A DNA stretch of 64,000 bases from Balamuthia mandrillaris (taxonomy: Eukaryota > Discosea > Longamoebia > Balamuthiidae): the NCBI GenBank assembly GCA_031835245.1, contig JAVKOQ010000009.1, positions 411,552 to 475,551 on the forward strand, written 5' to 3'. Positions within the stretch are counted from its first letter, which is position 1; every line of letters begins with the position of its first letter. The notes under the pieces are model-generated. The model made no database searches, was not told the origin of the DNA, and saw only the letters and a program-made list of their open reading frames with translations. The translations under genes were made by a program, and so were the position numbers. This document shows, one piece after another, positions 22,743 to 35,119 of this stretch.

Positions 22743-23508
22743 TTCTGACAAATGGATACTTCGAATTTTTGTTTGTTACTTCTGTAGAGTCTAAGCAAGA
22801 GACTCCAAGAAGTGTACCAACAGACAGAGCAACAACTAGACCATGTTCCATTTGTGGAGGCTTCTTCAGAGACAAGTAATCCCCAAAACTTCGCTCATTC
22901 CCCTATCTTTGTGGACAATTCTACATCAGCTGTGATGGTAAGAAACACATCTATTTCTTAAGAACTAGTTTACGTTCTGATCACATTTTAAATAATCCTA
23001 TTTCTATTCCTCTTCCTCCTGCAAAGGTTCCTTCTTGGTCAAGCGACTCGACTTTGTTGAACTACGAAGTTGCCCTTTCACAGAATCTGGAGGAGCTGTT
23101 TCTTGACAATGTCAACAAAGATAGGTCGATTGCGTTCCAGTACTTCGGGGGGCCATTCACTGGAATCACCCGTTATTATCCTCATTTTCAGTGGGAATCG
23201 ACCGATGTTGTTGATGCTCGTTTGTCTCCATGGTTCGTCCATCCACCCCATGAGTGCCGCTGAACTCTTGCTATTGCTTTCGTCTGTTTCTTATATCACG
23301 ACGAACAAACAGGTACGTGGGTGCGATTACGGGAGCAAAGGGGTTGGTGCTGATTCTGGACACCTCATCCGATATTGGTCAAGATTTCGATTATGTCAAA
23401 CAGGCTAGCATTAATGTTATCCGTTCTCTGCATGAAGCAGATCACATAATGCTTCTTATTGTGCGTTGTTATGGCCCACTTTATCTTTGTTAGTTATTTC
23501 TTTCTGAT

Positions 23509-23550
<42 letters not shown>

Positions 23551-23661
23551 GATATCGGATAACGAGTTACAAAAGCCGTCGTGTGTAGGCCAAGTGGAAG
23601 GATATGTGCGAGCCACACCTCAAGCTATAGATGCCTTTGTCGCTGCCATTGCCGCTTTGTA

Positions 23662-23709
<48 letters not shown>

Positions 23710-24105
23710 TTTTCCGGAATATATATTCATTTGAAAACCGCTGCAAAATCATTCTAGAGAACCTAGCCAGGTTATATCCTCGGCTTACAGCAAGGAACAA
23801 GCATTCTTGGAAGCATTCGCTATTTTCGAAAGAGAGAGCCAAGATCACGTTTTAGACGACAATACGGTTGTGCCTGGCAGAGGTACCCAAGCCTGCCAAA
23901 ACGCGCTGATTTTTGTGGGCTCCGGTAAGAATCTTCCTAAGCCAGAAAGGTAACTCTTCTCCTTCTTCCTCCTTTTTCGTTTTTATTAATATTAATAAAT
24001 TTCTAAGATTGACTACGGATTCCTCTGCATTGCCAACAATGCTGTTGTATACTATCGGCGCCACACAAAATGATCGGGGTACGCTTAGCTCTCTTCCTCC
24101 CTCCC

Positions 24106-24144
<39 letters not shown>

Positions 24145-27100
24145 TTGTTTTTCATAACGTTCATTTTATAGCGTCTCAATTGGCGTGTTCATCGACTGGA
24201 TCGGCCTTTTCCTTTGCCCAAGGCGATGGCATAAGTTTACAAAAAAATATTACACACTATAGCACCTTCTTGGGTACTGTCGGTCAAAACAACCAAGAAG
24301 AGCCTGCTTGGCACATGTCTCTTGGATTTACCAACGATGATAAGCTTCAAAGTAATACTCTTTTCTCTGTCTCGTTATCCTTGTATTTCCGCTTCTTCTC
24401 ATACTTTTGCTATTGTTCACCTTCAATAACTCACAGTGGGAGTTGTGATGAGTGTAAGCATGCCAGTATATCCCGCTGGATCAGGAGAGAACGGCGACTT
24501 GGCGACACCCGTCGGTGTCTTAGGAATGGACTTCGTTTTTGATGACCTCATCTTTGCGGAAGAGTCCTTCGAGGTCCGCTTCGACTATGGCTTCCTGGTG
24601 AACACCTATGGTGATACTGTTCTTCATCCTGTCATGAGGGATCGCAGTCAACGCTATTCTTTCCAAGACACAACCTCTCCTCCTTTGTATTATGATATAT
24701 CTACCTACGAACCGACCCCAGAGTTTAACACTGAAGTTCGTGATCCAATGTTTGTGCTTCAAGCTGGTCAAGTGCGTGTTCAACAGGATGTTGACCTTCC
24801 TGCTGGTTTGTTCTTCTCTCTCTCTCTCTCTCTCGCGGGCGCGCGCGCTCTCTCCAAACATTTGTTTATTGCGACAACACAAAACAGGTGATACTGCTTA
24901 CGAAGGACTGGCAAGAGAATCCGTTAACACGACTTACTTTTGGCAGCAATTGGCTTCATTTCCATTTGTAGCCGTACGTGCCATTTCTGATGAGCGTCTC
25001 AACCTGAAGATCTTCCGCCCATCTAGTTATCACCGGACAGAAAACAGTGATGATTACTTTTATTACTATCGCATTGATGACTACCAAAATATTCCAGCAC
25101 CCAATCGCAGCTATCATGGTAACGGCTATGGTAACATTAGCGGAGTCAATTTTGACTATGGCAATTTTAAGGTTCGTTGGCGTTATGGCAATGTAAGAGC
25201 AACTTGGATGGTGCTTATAATTTTTTAGTATGCTCCTAAAGGATGGCTGGATCCTCAAGCCTATCTCGCTCACGAAGTGGACTTGATAGACCAAGTTATG
25301 GAATATGTAAATGAAGCACCTGGTGCCGTCAATCCAGGTTTGTATATCCCTCTTGTCTCTCTCCCTCTTCCTTTCTCCCTCCTCTCGCCAGAGATATACA
25401 CGATGACATTACGTAAACAACAGGAATTGAAGAAGAAGCTAAGTACGACACACAGATCGTGTGGCCCATCTTTGATCAATGGATTGCAGCCTTCAAAGAC
25501 CCGGCTATCATTGATCACTACAAGCTCATTTGGATTTACGTGGGCAGTCCTCTTGGCTCTATTCATAGCTTCCCCACCGGCGCTGACACCACACCTGACT
25601 TTGATACCTCCATTCGCCCATGGAGAGATCGTGCCGCTAGCCAGCCCGATAAAGTCGTACTATCAAGGTTCGTCTTTCTGTCAATCGTCTCTTGTTTTTT
25701 CGTCCTATTTTGTTCCTTCATCTCTTCTAGCGTTTTTGTTTCTCTCTCATTATGTCTTTCTTGGGTGTGTAGTCCGTACGTAGATGGTTTTGGTATGGGT
25801 AAAGTGATAGCTCTGGCAATGACTACCAAGTCGCAAGGAGTAAGCCATGTCGGAGTGCTTGGCTTGGACTTTGGGTACAAAGACTTGCAAGACACTCTCT
25901 TCAACCGCACCAATTGTTGGGAAGGGTATGATGATGGCGATTCAACTCAACGTGATGCGAAGTGCTTTCTGTTTGACCAAAGCGGCCTTCTTCTTGTCGA
26001 TCCAGACTTCGTTCAAAGTATCCCTTCTTTCCCTATTTCTTTGTCTTTGCGTTTCATTTTTAACCAAGCTTTCTTCATAAAAAAGGTGATGATGTTACAA
26101 ATGTGTTTTTGGGAATCAAGGCTGGAGAGGTGGCACAGTCTCTTCTCGAAAAAGGTTTTCTCTATCAACATAACCAACTCAACTTGCAAAGCAATCCTCC
26201 TATCAATCAAACTGTCTTTGTAGTCAATGATACTATGCTTCAAGGCGACGTTTTGGAAGGTACTCTTGTTGTTGTCGTTGTTCTTCTTTTTCTGCTTCTG
26301 CTTCTTTTTAAATAACAATCAACAAAAAAAGGGGAGTTGGCTCCAGGAGGATGCCTTGAAGGACGTTATGTGGTAGTCCCAATCAGAGGTGCTGCGGTAG
26401 CTACCACGATGTTCCTTGTCGTTATTCACTCCTACCAAGAAACTGGTCTAAACTGCACCATTATCTCTGCGCCACCAGCCAATCCGGTCAACCACGACAC
26501 CTGCACGGAAGTAACCACCGAGTACAAGGACAGACGAACGGTGCTTCCAACCTCCTGCCCTCCTCCGTTGATTCCCTCTGCTCTCTCCTTGGAGAAACTG
26601 AGACAGACGTTCGGTGCCGACACGTGCCAGGTGCCAAAGGAGACTACGTGGGTGGAGTGGAGCGATCCTGTCGCTATAGTATTCTTGTCCCTTCTCTTTC
26701 TGATCAGTTTTGTAGCTGTAGTCGTTGCAGCTTATTTCGTGTATTACACAATGAGCTCGACGTCATCGGAAAAGGCAGCGAAGAGCAAGTCCACGATTTT
26801 AAGACAAACCGGCTATTTGTTTAACTTTGGAATGTTGGTGGGATTGGCTCTCGCGGCTCTCGCTATTCTTCCGTTCATTGGAGAGCCGACCGATACTACA
26901 TGTGCAGTGAGACCTTGGATGAGCCTATTCTGGGTATTTATTTATGGGTATGATTTTAAATTTTGCTCCCCGCAGTTTCCTGTTTATTGTCTGGTTTTTT
27001 TCTGATTGTCGAATATTTCTCTCGCTCCCTTATTAGCAACCTTGTGGCAAAGCTTGCTTTCATGTTCCGCAGCAAACTGAAACAAAAAGAAGAGGGATTG

Positions 27101-27747
27101 CTCTTTCCAACGTACTCATGGATTCAAGTCTTGGTTTGTAACGCTGCTCTTCTATCCATAGAACTGGTGTGTATTTTTCTTTCTTCTCTCTTATTTTTCT
27201 CATCTCGCTCGTTCTCTTCGTCTAACATTCGCCTTTCTTGTTTTTCGCCGTTTCTTTCTTTCAGTTGATCCTCATTCTGTGGACAGCAGTCGACCCACAA
27301 AAACCAGAAGTGGAGGAAACGGTCGACAGCGACAAGAACCAGCTCCTCTGTCGCTCCGAGCATCACCCCGTCTGGCTCGCTCTCCAATATCTCTACATGG
27401 CTGTTCTGCTTGTGGCCGGCCTCTCTTTGTCCGTTCTCGTCGGCCGCACGCCCACTCGCTTCGACGAGGCCCGCTGGACGTCGTTCGCCCTCTACGGCAC
27501 GACCATTGCCACCGTCATTACCGTCATCGCCTACTCCCTCCTAGAGCCCTCCATCCCGGACGCGGCTTTGGCCTTGTTGGGATTCGGCGTGTTGTTGGGC
27601 ATGGCGGCTGTGTTGTTGCTCCTCTTCTTCACCAAGCTCTTCAGGATCGCGGTGCACAGGAAGAGAGGAGGAGATAAGGCCGTTGTGGGCGGCCAGGCCG
27701 CCAAGTTCGATGTTGACGACGATGACGATGGTCTGGATGACTTGTAA
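22225..27747 (+). CDS. Receptor fusing alpha2delta-like (VWA-Cache) ectodomain to class C GPCR seven-helix domain
   Basis: Nineteen exons join in phase to 1327 residues: 22225-22315, 22414-22487, 22590-22700, 22788-22937, 23027-23232, 23313-23460, 23552-23658, 23758-23949, 24008-24078, 24172-24351, 24437-24805, 24888-25171, 25229-25337, 25424-25667, 25773-26017, 26086-26259, 26332-26947, 27037-27166, 27265-27747. A signal peptide (MKQILLVFLFLLLVNQ) leads into an alpha2delta-like region: DARLSPWYVGAITG then the VWA strand LVLILDTSSDIG at about residue 215 (MIDAS DxSxS degenerate), a Cache domain at about 385-565 (VGVLGMDFVFDDL, GFLVNTYGDTVLHP) and a second at about 697-918 (HVGVLGLDFGYKDL, LLLVDPDF). 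From about 1030 seven hydrophobic helices follow, with the class C marks TTCAVRPWMSLFWVFIYGN before and in helix 3. Likely a plasma-membrane ligand sensor; coupling is inferred from the family. Confidence 0.88.
23512..23547. repeat. (CT)n tract in receptor intron 6
   Basis: About 18 CT units, sense strand. Comparable tracts in other introns of this gene: 22496-22523, 22707-22741, 23664-23709, 24110-24142, 24817-24836. Confidence 0.9.
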
Positions 27748-27970
27748 CACTAAACATTCCACATTACATTATTATTTTTCCTCTTCGGCAAGCCCGCAGG
27801 AGTAGTTTTGTTCTAACACTTCACGGAGACAACAAAACCAAGATAAGCGGATCACGATGTATCGGGTTGAGGGCATGGGAAGGTCTTGTTTCCCGCCCAA
27901 CTGGTGGTGGACTTGGCCGCACAGTAGTTCCTCTACAAAAAGAAAAAAATAGCATTTATTATGTTTGGCT

Positions 27971-28492
27971 TCACACTGCTGCCCACATTAGCGTGTCAAC
28001 TTCGACGGATCGCACGGGGAAGCAGTAATTCGTGAAAGGCCCGACCTCGACGTGATCCATCGTCCTCTTTCCCTTGTAGCTCTCCTTGGTGTTGTCCTCC
28101 AGGATCACCGTGGCGTTGTCGCGCCAAAAACCGGGGTCGTCCGCGTTGTCCTCGGCGTACTTCATGAGGGACCTCAGGTGGGCGGTCCCGTCTTGGTCGT
28201 CGTAGTACTCCCGTTTGTCCTCCACATATTCCTCTTCCTCCTTGCTGTCGCTCTCCGTGCGCCCGCGCTTGGGCGAGGGCGGTTCGCCGCCGGATGCGAC
28301 CACGAAATCGATGGTTTCGAAGAAGTCGTCGTACGCACCGCCCTCCCCGCGCAGCACGCAGACCACCTCGGAGCCGCACCTGCTCGCCAGCCAGGACGCC
28401 AGGTCGGTGGACGAATCCCCGTCGAAGCCCTCGACCTGGTCCTTGTGCAGGGAGACGCTGGCGACCACGCGTATGTAGTACGATATTCCCAT
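27971..28492 (-). CDS. Hypothetical protein, 173 residues
   Basis: Uninterrupted GC-rich frame starting MGISYYIRVVASVSLHKDQV. A mixed alpha/beta N-terminal part (SEVVCVLRGEGGAYDDFFET) is followed by an acidic linker rich in Glu, Asp and Ser and a C-terminal part ending FTNYCFPVRSVEVDTLMWAA. No family recognised. Third-position GC is clearly higher than in the flanking DNA, which supports coding. An in-frame ATG at 28567 would add 25 residues, but the lead is low in structure, so 28492 is preferred. It is divergent from the small gene starting at 28604. Confidence 0.6.
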   Translation of the reverse strand: MGISYYIRVVASVSLHKDQVEGFDGDSSTDLASWLASRCGSEVVCVLRGEGGAYDDFFETIDFVVASGGEPPSPKRGRTESDSKEEEEYVEDKREYYDDQDGTAHLRSLMKYAEDNADDPGFWRDNATVILEDNTKESYKGKRTMDHVEVGPFTNYCFPVRSVEVDTLMWAAV

Positions 28493-28603
28493 GGTTGGTT
28501 TGGTTTCGGTGTTCTTTCTTTCTTTTGGAGAAAGACTGCCTCCCTGAGGGCGGTGGAGTGGTTTCATATTTGAATGCTTCGGAGATTGCCCCTGCCGCCG
28601 TGA

Positions 28604-29097
28604 ATGATTTCCATAAGAGGCAGTTATCCGATATTTTTATATCACGCCGCGGAACCTATTGCTCAGAAAAGGGTATTCTACAAGGGGAGTATGGCTCTGC
28701 GAAGGTGAACGGGTTCACGTGGCAGCAACACATCCCGTCTCCTCTCGTTGTTTTTATTTTTTTGTACAATGCGATCAAACTGATGGTCTTCACGAATTCT
28801 GTTTTTCTTCCTCTCCCGTCAGCCTCTATTCTGGTGCGGGTGTTTTGTTGGATGCAGACACCAAGAAGGACGAGAACGGAGTAACCACGCGCAGCAATGT
28901 ATTGGGTCCCGCTCTTCTCTTGACTCTCTCTGGCAAACAAACAGCCGCGAAATTTTTCATGAAAAATGCTCTTCATTCTCTCTCGCTCTCCATCTCCTGT
29001 TGCTCAAGGCCACCCTCCTATCCTCAAAGAAGCAGAGGAGGAAAGAACCAAGAGTCTGATGGGAGTGAACCAGCATTACAGTGAAGCAAAAAAATGA
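28604..29097 (+). CDS. Small hypothetical protein, three exons, 90 residues
   Basis: Exons 28604-28704, 28823-28905 and 29009-29097 join in phase. Exon 1 reads MISIRGSYPIFLYHAAEPIA and continues to MALR; exon 2 gives LYSGAGVLLDADTKKDENG; exon 3 gives GHPPILKEAEEERTKSLMG and NQHYSEAKK. The basic, hydrophobic N-terminus could be a mitochondrial lead. No family recognised. Exon 1 is also open in a second frame (ILQGEYGSAKVNGF) whose donor would fit exon 2 in the same phase, but that frame lacks an ATG. The agreement of three splice phases is the main support. Confidence 0.5.
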
Positions 29098-29342
29098 GAA
29101 CCACTTGAAGACCTATTGACCAGAGGAACAGCTCCACAAGCCCCAAGGAGGAGAAATGGTCCAGCATCTGTGGTCATTACATTCGTGTCGTCGTGAAAAA
29201 TCGACAGAAACGAAAAAGAAAAAAAGGAAAAGAAAAGAAAAGGACTTCTGTTCTTCTTCTTCCATCGAAGAGAGCTGCTCGAAGTTAAAAAAAAAAAAAG
29301 CGGTCCGACGTAAGACACAAACAGCGAGGAGAGAGAGAGAGA

Positions 29343-32300
29343 ATGTCGTTTTGGGGCAAGGTGGGTGCGGTCTTGGCACCGATGCCTGATGTGGACACGG
29401 CCTCCATCAAGCTGCTGATGGAACGCCTGCGAAACAGCACCACAGCGGATGAGAGCAAGAAGCTGCTCAAGATCCTCAAGGCGCAGGCCAGCAACAAGGC
29501 AGCCCATGAGGTTCCTCTCTTACTTTTACCCTTTTTTTTTTTTTTGTGGTCATCATCTATCGACACTTTCAATAGATTGATTTCTATTTTATTTTATTTT
29601 TTTTTTTTGGGGTTAATAACAGGAAATAGGGAAAGGAATGGCAGAGCTGCTTTCCATCCTCAGAACAGAAAAGGAGGACGTGGAGTTGACCTGCGACGTG
29701 TTGGAGATCCTCAACCAAATCATGACGTGCCCTAAGGAGGGTGCTAGGGATGCCTCCAGCTATGTCGAGCTTGTTAACACAGAGGAATTCCTTAGGGTTT
29801 GCGTCCCTCTCCTCTCCTCTTCTCTTCTTACTTCCTTTTCTCAGTTGTCTCTCTTCTCTCTTCCTTCTCTTTTCTGATGTAGCTTTTATTTGCTGAGAAT
29901 ATTAGGAGTCGAAAAACGTGATGATTCTGTTGGAACTATTGGAGCAGAAAAAGTCGTACGTGAGGCTGAACACCACTCAGTTGTTGATCACTCTCCTCAC
30001 CAACAAGGACGACAAGATATTTGAGCTGCAAGACATCGTCTTGAGAAGCCCAGTTGGCATTCCTTATCTCATGGAGTTGCTCGCTGACAGCAGAGACAGT
30101 GTTCGAAATGGTCTTTCTTTATTCTCTGTTTCTTTCTTCTTTCATCTTTCTTACTCTATTTTGTTTTCATCTTTCTAGAGGGTTTGCTGTTGCTTCAGGC
30201 ATTAGTAGAAAACAACCAAGAAATCCAAAAAATAGTAGCCTTCAACGGCGCCTTTGACCGACTGTTCACCATCATTGAATCAGAAGGTGGAGCGGAGGGA
30301 GGTATCGTGGTGCAAGACTGCCTATGCCTGATGTCAACCCTCCTCAATGGCAACGTCTCCAATCAAAACTACTTTCGTGAGACGAGCTGCATTCAGCGAT
30401 TGCCTTTGTTATTGGAGCTTGAAAGCAGTGACATGTGGCTTCTCACCGACAACAAGCAGGCTGTGCTCGTCCACACCTTGAAATTAATTTCTTTGCTCAT
30501 CTCAGAAAACAATCCCAACACGCATACAAATCAGGTATATTGCATTGTTTTAGACTTCTTTTCTATGCTATTAACAGTATCCTTTCGTTGATACAAAAAT
30601 ACAGCTGATGATGAACAAGCATGGCGTGTTGACTCAGGTCGTGCGGCTGGCAATTAGCAGAATCAACTCAGCTGATGCTAGGAGTCAGGTATATTTCTGT
30701 CTGCTCTCCGTTTCTTCGCTATCCGTATTATTTTCTTTTCTTCTTACCCTTCTCTCTATTATCTCTTTTCTGTTCTTTCTTTCATGCAATAAAAAAGGCA
30801 CTTAGGACACTCGGAGACATGCTACGAGGCTGTTCAGAGAACAGAACCGCATTCTCTGCTCAAGTGGTTGAAACGGGAGAGGACAAAAGGCCACAACCTG
30901 CTCTCCACCGCTTGGTGGTCATCATGCTTCACTCGCGAGAAATTACAGAGCGTCTTGCTGCCATGTACACTTTTCAATGCTACCTTCACGCCAACGAAGA
31001 AGCTCAACTCGCGATAGCTTCCACGTTGACGCCACCACCGACCATCACAAACAACTTGCGTGAGGAACAACCTGTTGTTGGCTTTTCGATCGGCCGTAAA
31101 TTGATTCATGCTTTGTTGGGGGAGTATTTGACGGATACCGTCGTTGAACCAACCTCCTTGAGTCCCAGGGACCACTCACCACGCTCTGGCCAAGATGAAA
31201 GGGACGCCTTGTGTCCTTGGTAACTCTTTCTTACCCTTCTTTTCGCTCTCCTACGGGAGTTGTGATAAAAAGAATAACTTGTGTTTATTTTGCATTTGTA
31301 GGTTTGCTGCTTGTGTGTTATCTTCAATCCTCAGCATGAATGAAGAATGTAAAGAACTTGTACTTCGCATCCCATTGGAGATACCACGAATGGAGGGACC
31401 ACTTCCCACTCTCATGACTAAATGCAATCAAGCCCTCTTTGAACTCACTCGTGCTGCCGCTACGTCCAATGAAAGCACACTCTATAGAGTGGGCCTTTTG
31501 CGTTTGCTATGTACTTGGCTCTACGAATCCCCTGCTTCTGTGAAGGCCTTCTTGTCTGCTCCCAAAAATCTTCCCTTTGTACGCTTTGTTTGTTTGTTTG
31601 TTTGTTTGTTTCTTTGTTTGTTTGTTTGTTTGTTTGTTTGTTTGTTTGTTTGTTTGTTTCTCGTCTTCTCTTCCTTCCGTTCGGACTCCTCTTCTGTCCT
31701 CTGTAACTTGTTGATCTTTTAACTGTGTTTATCTATTAAACAAAACAGATGATGGAAACAGTAATGCAGCCCCCCGCGTCCCACAACCTGCAAGTGCAAG
31801 GTCTCTGCGCAATGATAATTGGTCTTTGCTTCCAGTATGATGACGACGCCAGTTCTACCTCTGGCTCGTCTTTCAACCGAACTGCCCTCCACAACGTCAT
31901 TACCAACCGTATTGGTTTGGCCAAGTTCACAAAAGCACTTGAAAGTCTCCGTAAGAGTCCTGCTTTTATTTTTGCTGAACAGGAAAAGGTCTATTATTCT
32001 TTTCCCATTCCTTTTCTCTTTTCTTACAAATATATTGTTTTATTATCACTGCAGGACGTTGTGGAAACGAAAGAAGAAGCACAATCGTTTAACATACGCA
32101 ACGAGCAATGCCTCAACAAAATACTTTACGACTACGACTTTACCATCTTTTTCAAAGATTGCTACGGTAAACATTTTTTTCTCTGCTTTCTGTTACCATA
32201 TTCCTAATTCTATTTTACACAACAGACAAACTTACACGACAGTTACGTTCTCCGTTTTCCTCTTTGGGCCATTCTCGTACTCGTTCGGCAGGAGGCAGTC

Positions 32301-33409
32301 TGCCATCCTCATCAGGAGACTTGGTAGCATTAGGTAAACAGAAAAAGAAAAAGAGCAGGGCTCCATCTCCTGAAGCCACCGATCTTGGCATCGATGAAGA
32401 GAATGAACTCGAACCGCCAAAAGATAAACAGAAAAAGAGCAGCCAAATGAACGATGCTATTCTGCAATCTTACAAAGAGCTCATCCACAATCAAGACATC
32501 CAAATGGAAGCGTTGAAACAAAAGCGTTCGTACTCCTTTTTTATTCCCTCTTTTGTTTACTCACACTTCTCTCTCTCTCTCTCTCTCTCGCTCTCGCTCT
32601 TAGTGGCCGAAATGGAAGCCAAGTTACAAGAGAATTCACTCCGTCGCATCAACTCCGAGCCTTCATTCTCTCTCGCTGCTGCAAACGAATCGTCATCGCG
32701 TAACAACGAGGAAAGAAACAATGAGTTAAAGGTGTTACTACAACAACGCGAAGCAGAGATAGCATTCCTGAAGAAACGACTTGAGCAAAAGAATCAAAAC
32801 GACGCGAAGCAAAACGGAGGAGAAGGAGAATCGACACTACAAGAAAGGGAAGCGGAGATTGCATCTTTGAGAGAAGAACTTTTGGCACTCTCTCACGCTT
32901 TCAACGAATTGGAACTTCACTCTCGCGAGACAGAAGAAGAGCTCGAACGAACTCGACAAGAACTGTCTTCTCTGATCAACACAAGTGGGAGAAACGAGAA
33001 CGAACAGGAGCGGAGAAAGAAGATGGAAGAAGAGTTAATCATGTTAAGAGCTCAATTGGAAGCAGAGAGACAAGAAAGAAACAAAATGCTCGAAGAGAGA
33101 CGGATGCAACATACCAACACGGAAGAATTGGAGCGTGTTCAAAGGGAATTGGAAGTATTGAAACGACAACAACAGAGCCCAACGCCAGCGACTTCTTCTC
33201 CTCAACAGGCTGCAGCATTGCCGCCAGATGAAGAGACAATTCGATACCTGGAAGAGAGAATAGAGGAGTTGGAGGCGGAGTTGCAGGAGACAAAGTCCCG
33301 ATTTGCAAGCCTGGAGGAGGAGCAGAACGACTTGTTGGTTTGTCTGGCCAAAGCGGAGATGGAGAACAACAACCTGAAGCAACGGCTTTCCTCTTCTTCT
33401 GGCCGTTAG
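29343..33409 (+). CDS. USO1: Vesicle tethering factor USO1 / p115
   Basis: Golgi tether for ER-derived vesicles, an effector of Rab1. Eleven exons: 29343-29510, 29623-29796, 29906-30110, 30179-30534, 30605-30688, 30798-31219, 31302-31578, 31749-31988, 32055-32166, 32226-32525, 32604-33409; 1047 residues. The armadillo-like globular head fills about residues 20-690, with family stretches such as LLEQKKSYVRLNTTQLLITL, DIVLRSPVGIPYLMELLAD, QDCLCLMSTLLNGNVSNQNY and VGLLRLLCTWLYESPASVK. From about 780 to the end it is coiled coil (REAEIAFLKKRLEQ). The acidic C-terminal tail of animal p115 is missing; the protein ends SSSSGR. Intron 7 carries a TTTG repeat. Confidence 0.95.
31585..31660. repeat. 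(TTTG)n repeat in USO1 intron 7
   Basis: About 18 tetranucleotide units with one or two interruptions, sense strand. Confidence 0.9.
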
Positions 33410-33955
33410 TTACCAGCAATACATGCTGATACATTCTTCCGGGTGCTGGAGAGGTTTGTCCTCATGACTTGGTACAAGAGACGAGAGAGATGAAAGAGAG
33501 AGGAGAGAGGAGAGGAGAGAAAGTATTAATCATGACGACATGAAAATCAACGAGGGTTCGGGTAAATTCATTAACACAATTTGTAGGAAAAGAGGGTGGG
33601 CGACAAGAAGGAGAGCGCTGTCTACGAGTACTAGCGGTTCTACACTGGACAAATTTGTCCCATGAGCGTCCAACATCTTGGGCACCTTAATATTATTAAT
33701 CTCTGCTGTGCAAAAATATAAAAACATTTGAAAAAAAAATCTCTTGGTGACTGCTGTTCATCGGCAGGGCTAGCCTGGTAACGCAAAGGAAGGAAGGCCC
33801 CTTCTCTTCTGGTTTTTTTTTCCTTCCAAGAAGAAGAAGAGAGAAGCAAAGACGACGAAGGAAGAGTTCCGGTCGTCGGGCTGCATTACAAACCTCCCCA
33901 ATATATAAATATAAATATATACAGCATTACACGGCAGAACAGATTTATATATTAG
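33410..33955. other. Intergenic region
   Basis: 546 bp with a GA-rich stretch at about 33476-33520 and an AT-rich TATAAATATA segment at about 33900-33922 just before the next gene, which may serve as its core promoter. No gene recognised. Confidence 0.45.
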
Positions 33956-34967
33956 ATGCAGGAAACAGAAACTTTGCCGGCACTCCCCGAGAGGCACCTC
34001 CCTCCACCTCCCCTCGAAGAAGAAGAAGAGGGTGTTGACGCTCCTCCTCTTCCCGTTCGGACAGACGGAACGGAAGAAGACCAAGCGGCGGCACCTCCTC
34101 CTCCCGCTCGCGAAGACTGCGGCGAGGAGAGCGAAGACCTCCCTCCTCCTCCTCTTCCTCCACTTTCTTCTGCTTCTTCCAGCCAGCTCGAAGATCCTTG
34201 TTCTTCTCCCCTTCCCTCACCTTCTTCCGCTCCATTGGACCATCCTCTTCCACCTCCTCCCCAAGAAGAAGACGAAAACGAAGCACAGCTACCACCACCT
34301 CCTCCTCGTCTCGAAGAAGAACATGAAGTAGAAGAAGAAGGACAACATCAAACAACAACACAGAAAGAAGAAGAAGAAGCATTACCTCCACCGCCACCTC
34401 GAACGTTTGAAGAGGAAGGAGGAGGAGAAGAATCACAGTTACCACCGCCTCCTCCTCGAGAAGCAAGCTATGATGTTGACGAAGAAGAACTTCCTCCTCC
34501 TCCTTTTCCACAACGAACCAACTGCCTAGAAGCAGAACCAAGGGAGGAACTGGGAGGCTTCACCGAGGGACAACAGTACGAGAGAGAGCTGCCGCCTGTG
34601 CCCAGCGAGCTGCCGGAGCTACCGCCTCGCCTGGACGCCACGCTGCGTCGTCGGCGCGTCCCGCTGGCGGAGCTGGTGGCGGAGGAGGAGCGGCAGGGCT
34701 TGGAGAGCCAAGAGATAGAGCAGAGGAACGAGGAGAGGGCGGCCACCCTCATTCAGGCCACGTGGAGGGGCTACAAGCAACGAAAGGACTACAAGCGTTA
34801 CTTGGAGGAGAACCCGTTGGTGAGGCTGAAGAAACCAGCTTCTGCTCCTTTGAAGATTGTTCGTTCTCCTTCTAGTTCTTCTTCCAGTTCTTCTCCTCCT
34901 CCTCCTCCTCCTCCTCCTCCTCCTCCTCCTCCTCCTCCTCCTTCTTCTTCTTCTTCTTCTTCTTCTT

Positions 34968-34998
<31 letters not shown>

Positions 34999-34999
34999 G
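33956..34999 (+). CDS. Proline-rich protein with IQ motif
   Basis: ATG 33956 opens a frame with repeated acidic-proline blocks (PPPPP alternating with Glu-rich runs), suited to SH3, WW or profilin binding, then at about residue 260 an IQ motif (AATLIQATWRGYKQRKDYK) for calmodulin or myosin-light-chain binding. The open frame ends in long Pro and Ser runs coded by CCT and TTC repeats. These may be intronic: after ATT at 34858 stands GTTCGTTC, a donor seen elsewhere in this window, and an acceptor TTTGCAAG at 35081 would end the protein at 35111 with YWSNKEVID. A splice into the next frame (acceptor at 35125) is also in phase and would fuse it with the following gene. The core 300 residues are secure; the end is not. 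Confidence 0.6.
34895..34998. repeat. (CCT)n followed by (TTC)n
   Basis: About 15 CCT units then about 19 TTC units, pyrimidine-only on the sense strand. Confidence 0.9.
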
Positions 35000-35119
35000 T
35001 CTGCTTGTGTTGTTGTTTGATGTTCTTCTTCTTGATCTTCTTCTATCCTCTTCTTTTTTCTTCTTCTCTCTTGTTTGCAAGTATTGGTCTAACAAAGAGG
35101 TGATTGATTGAATGCGTGA

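Noticed and set aside
34619-35095. Minus-strand frame with long poly-Arg
   Set aside because: It is only the antisense reading of the CCT/TTC repeats.
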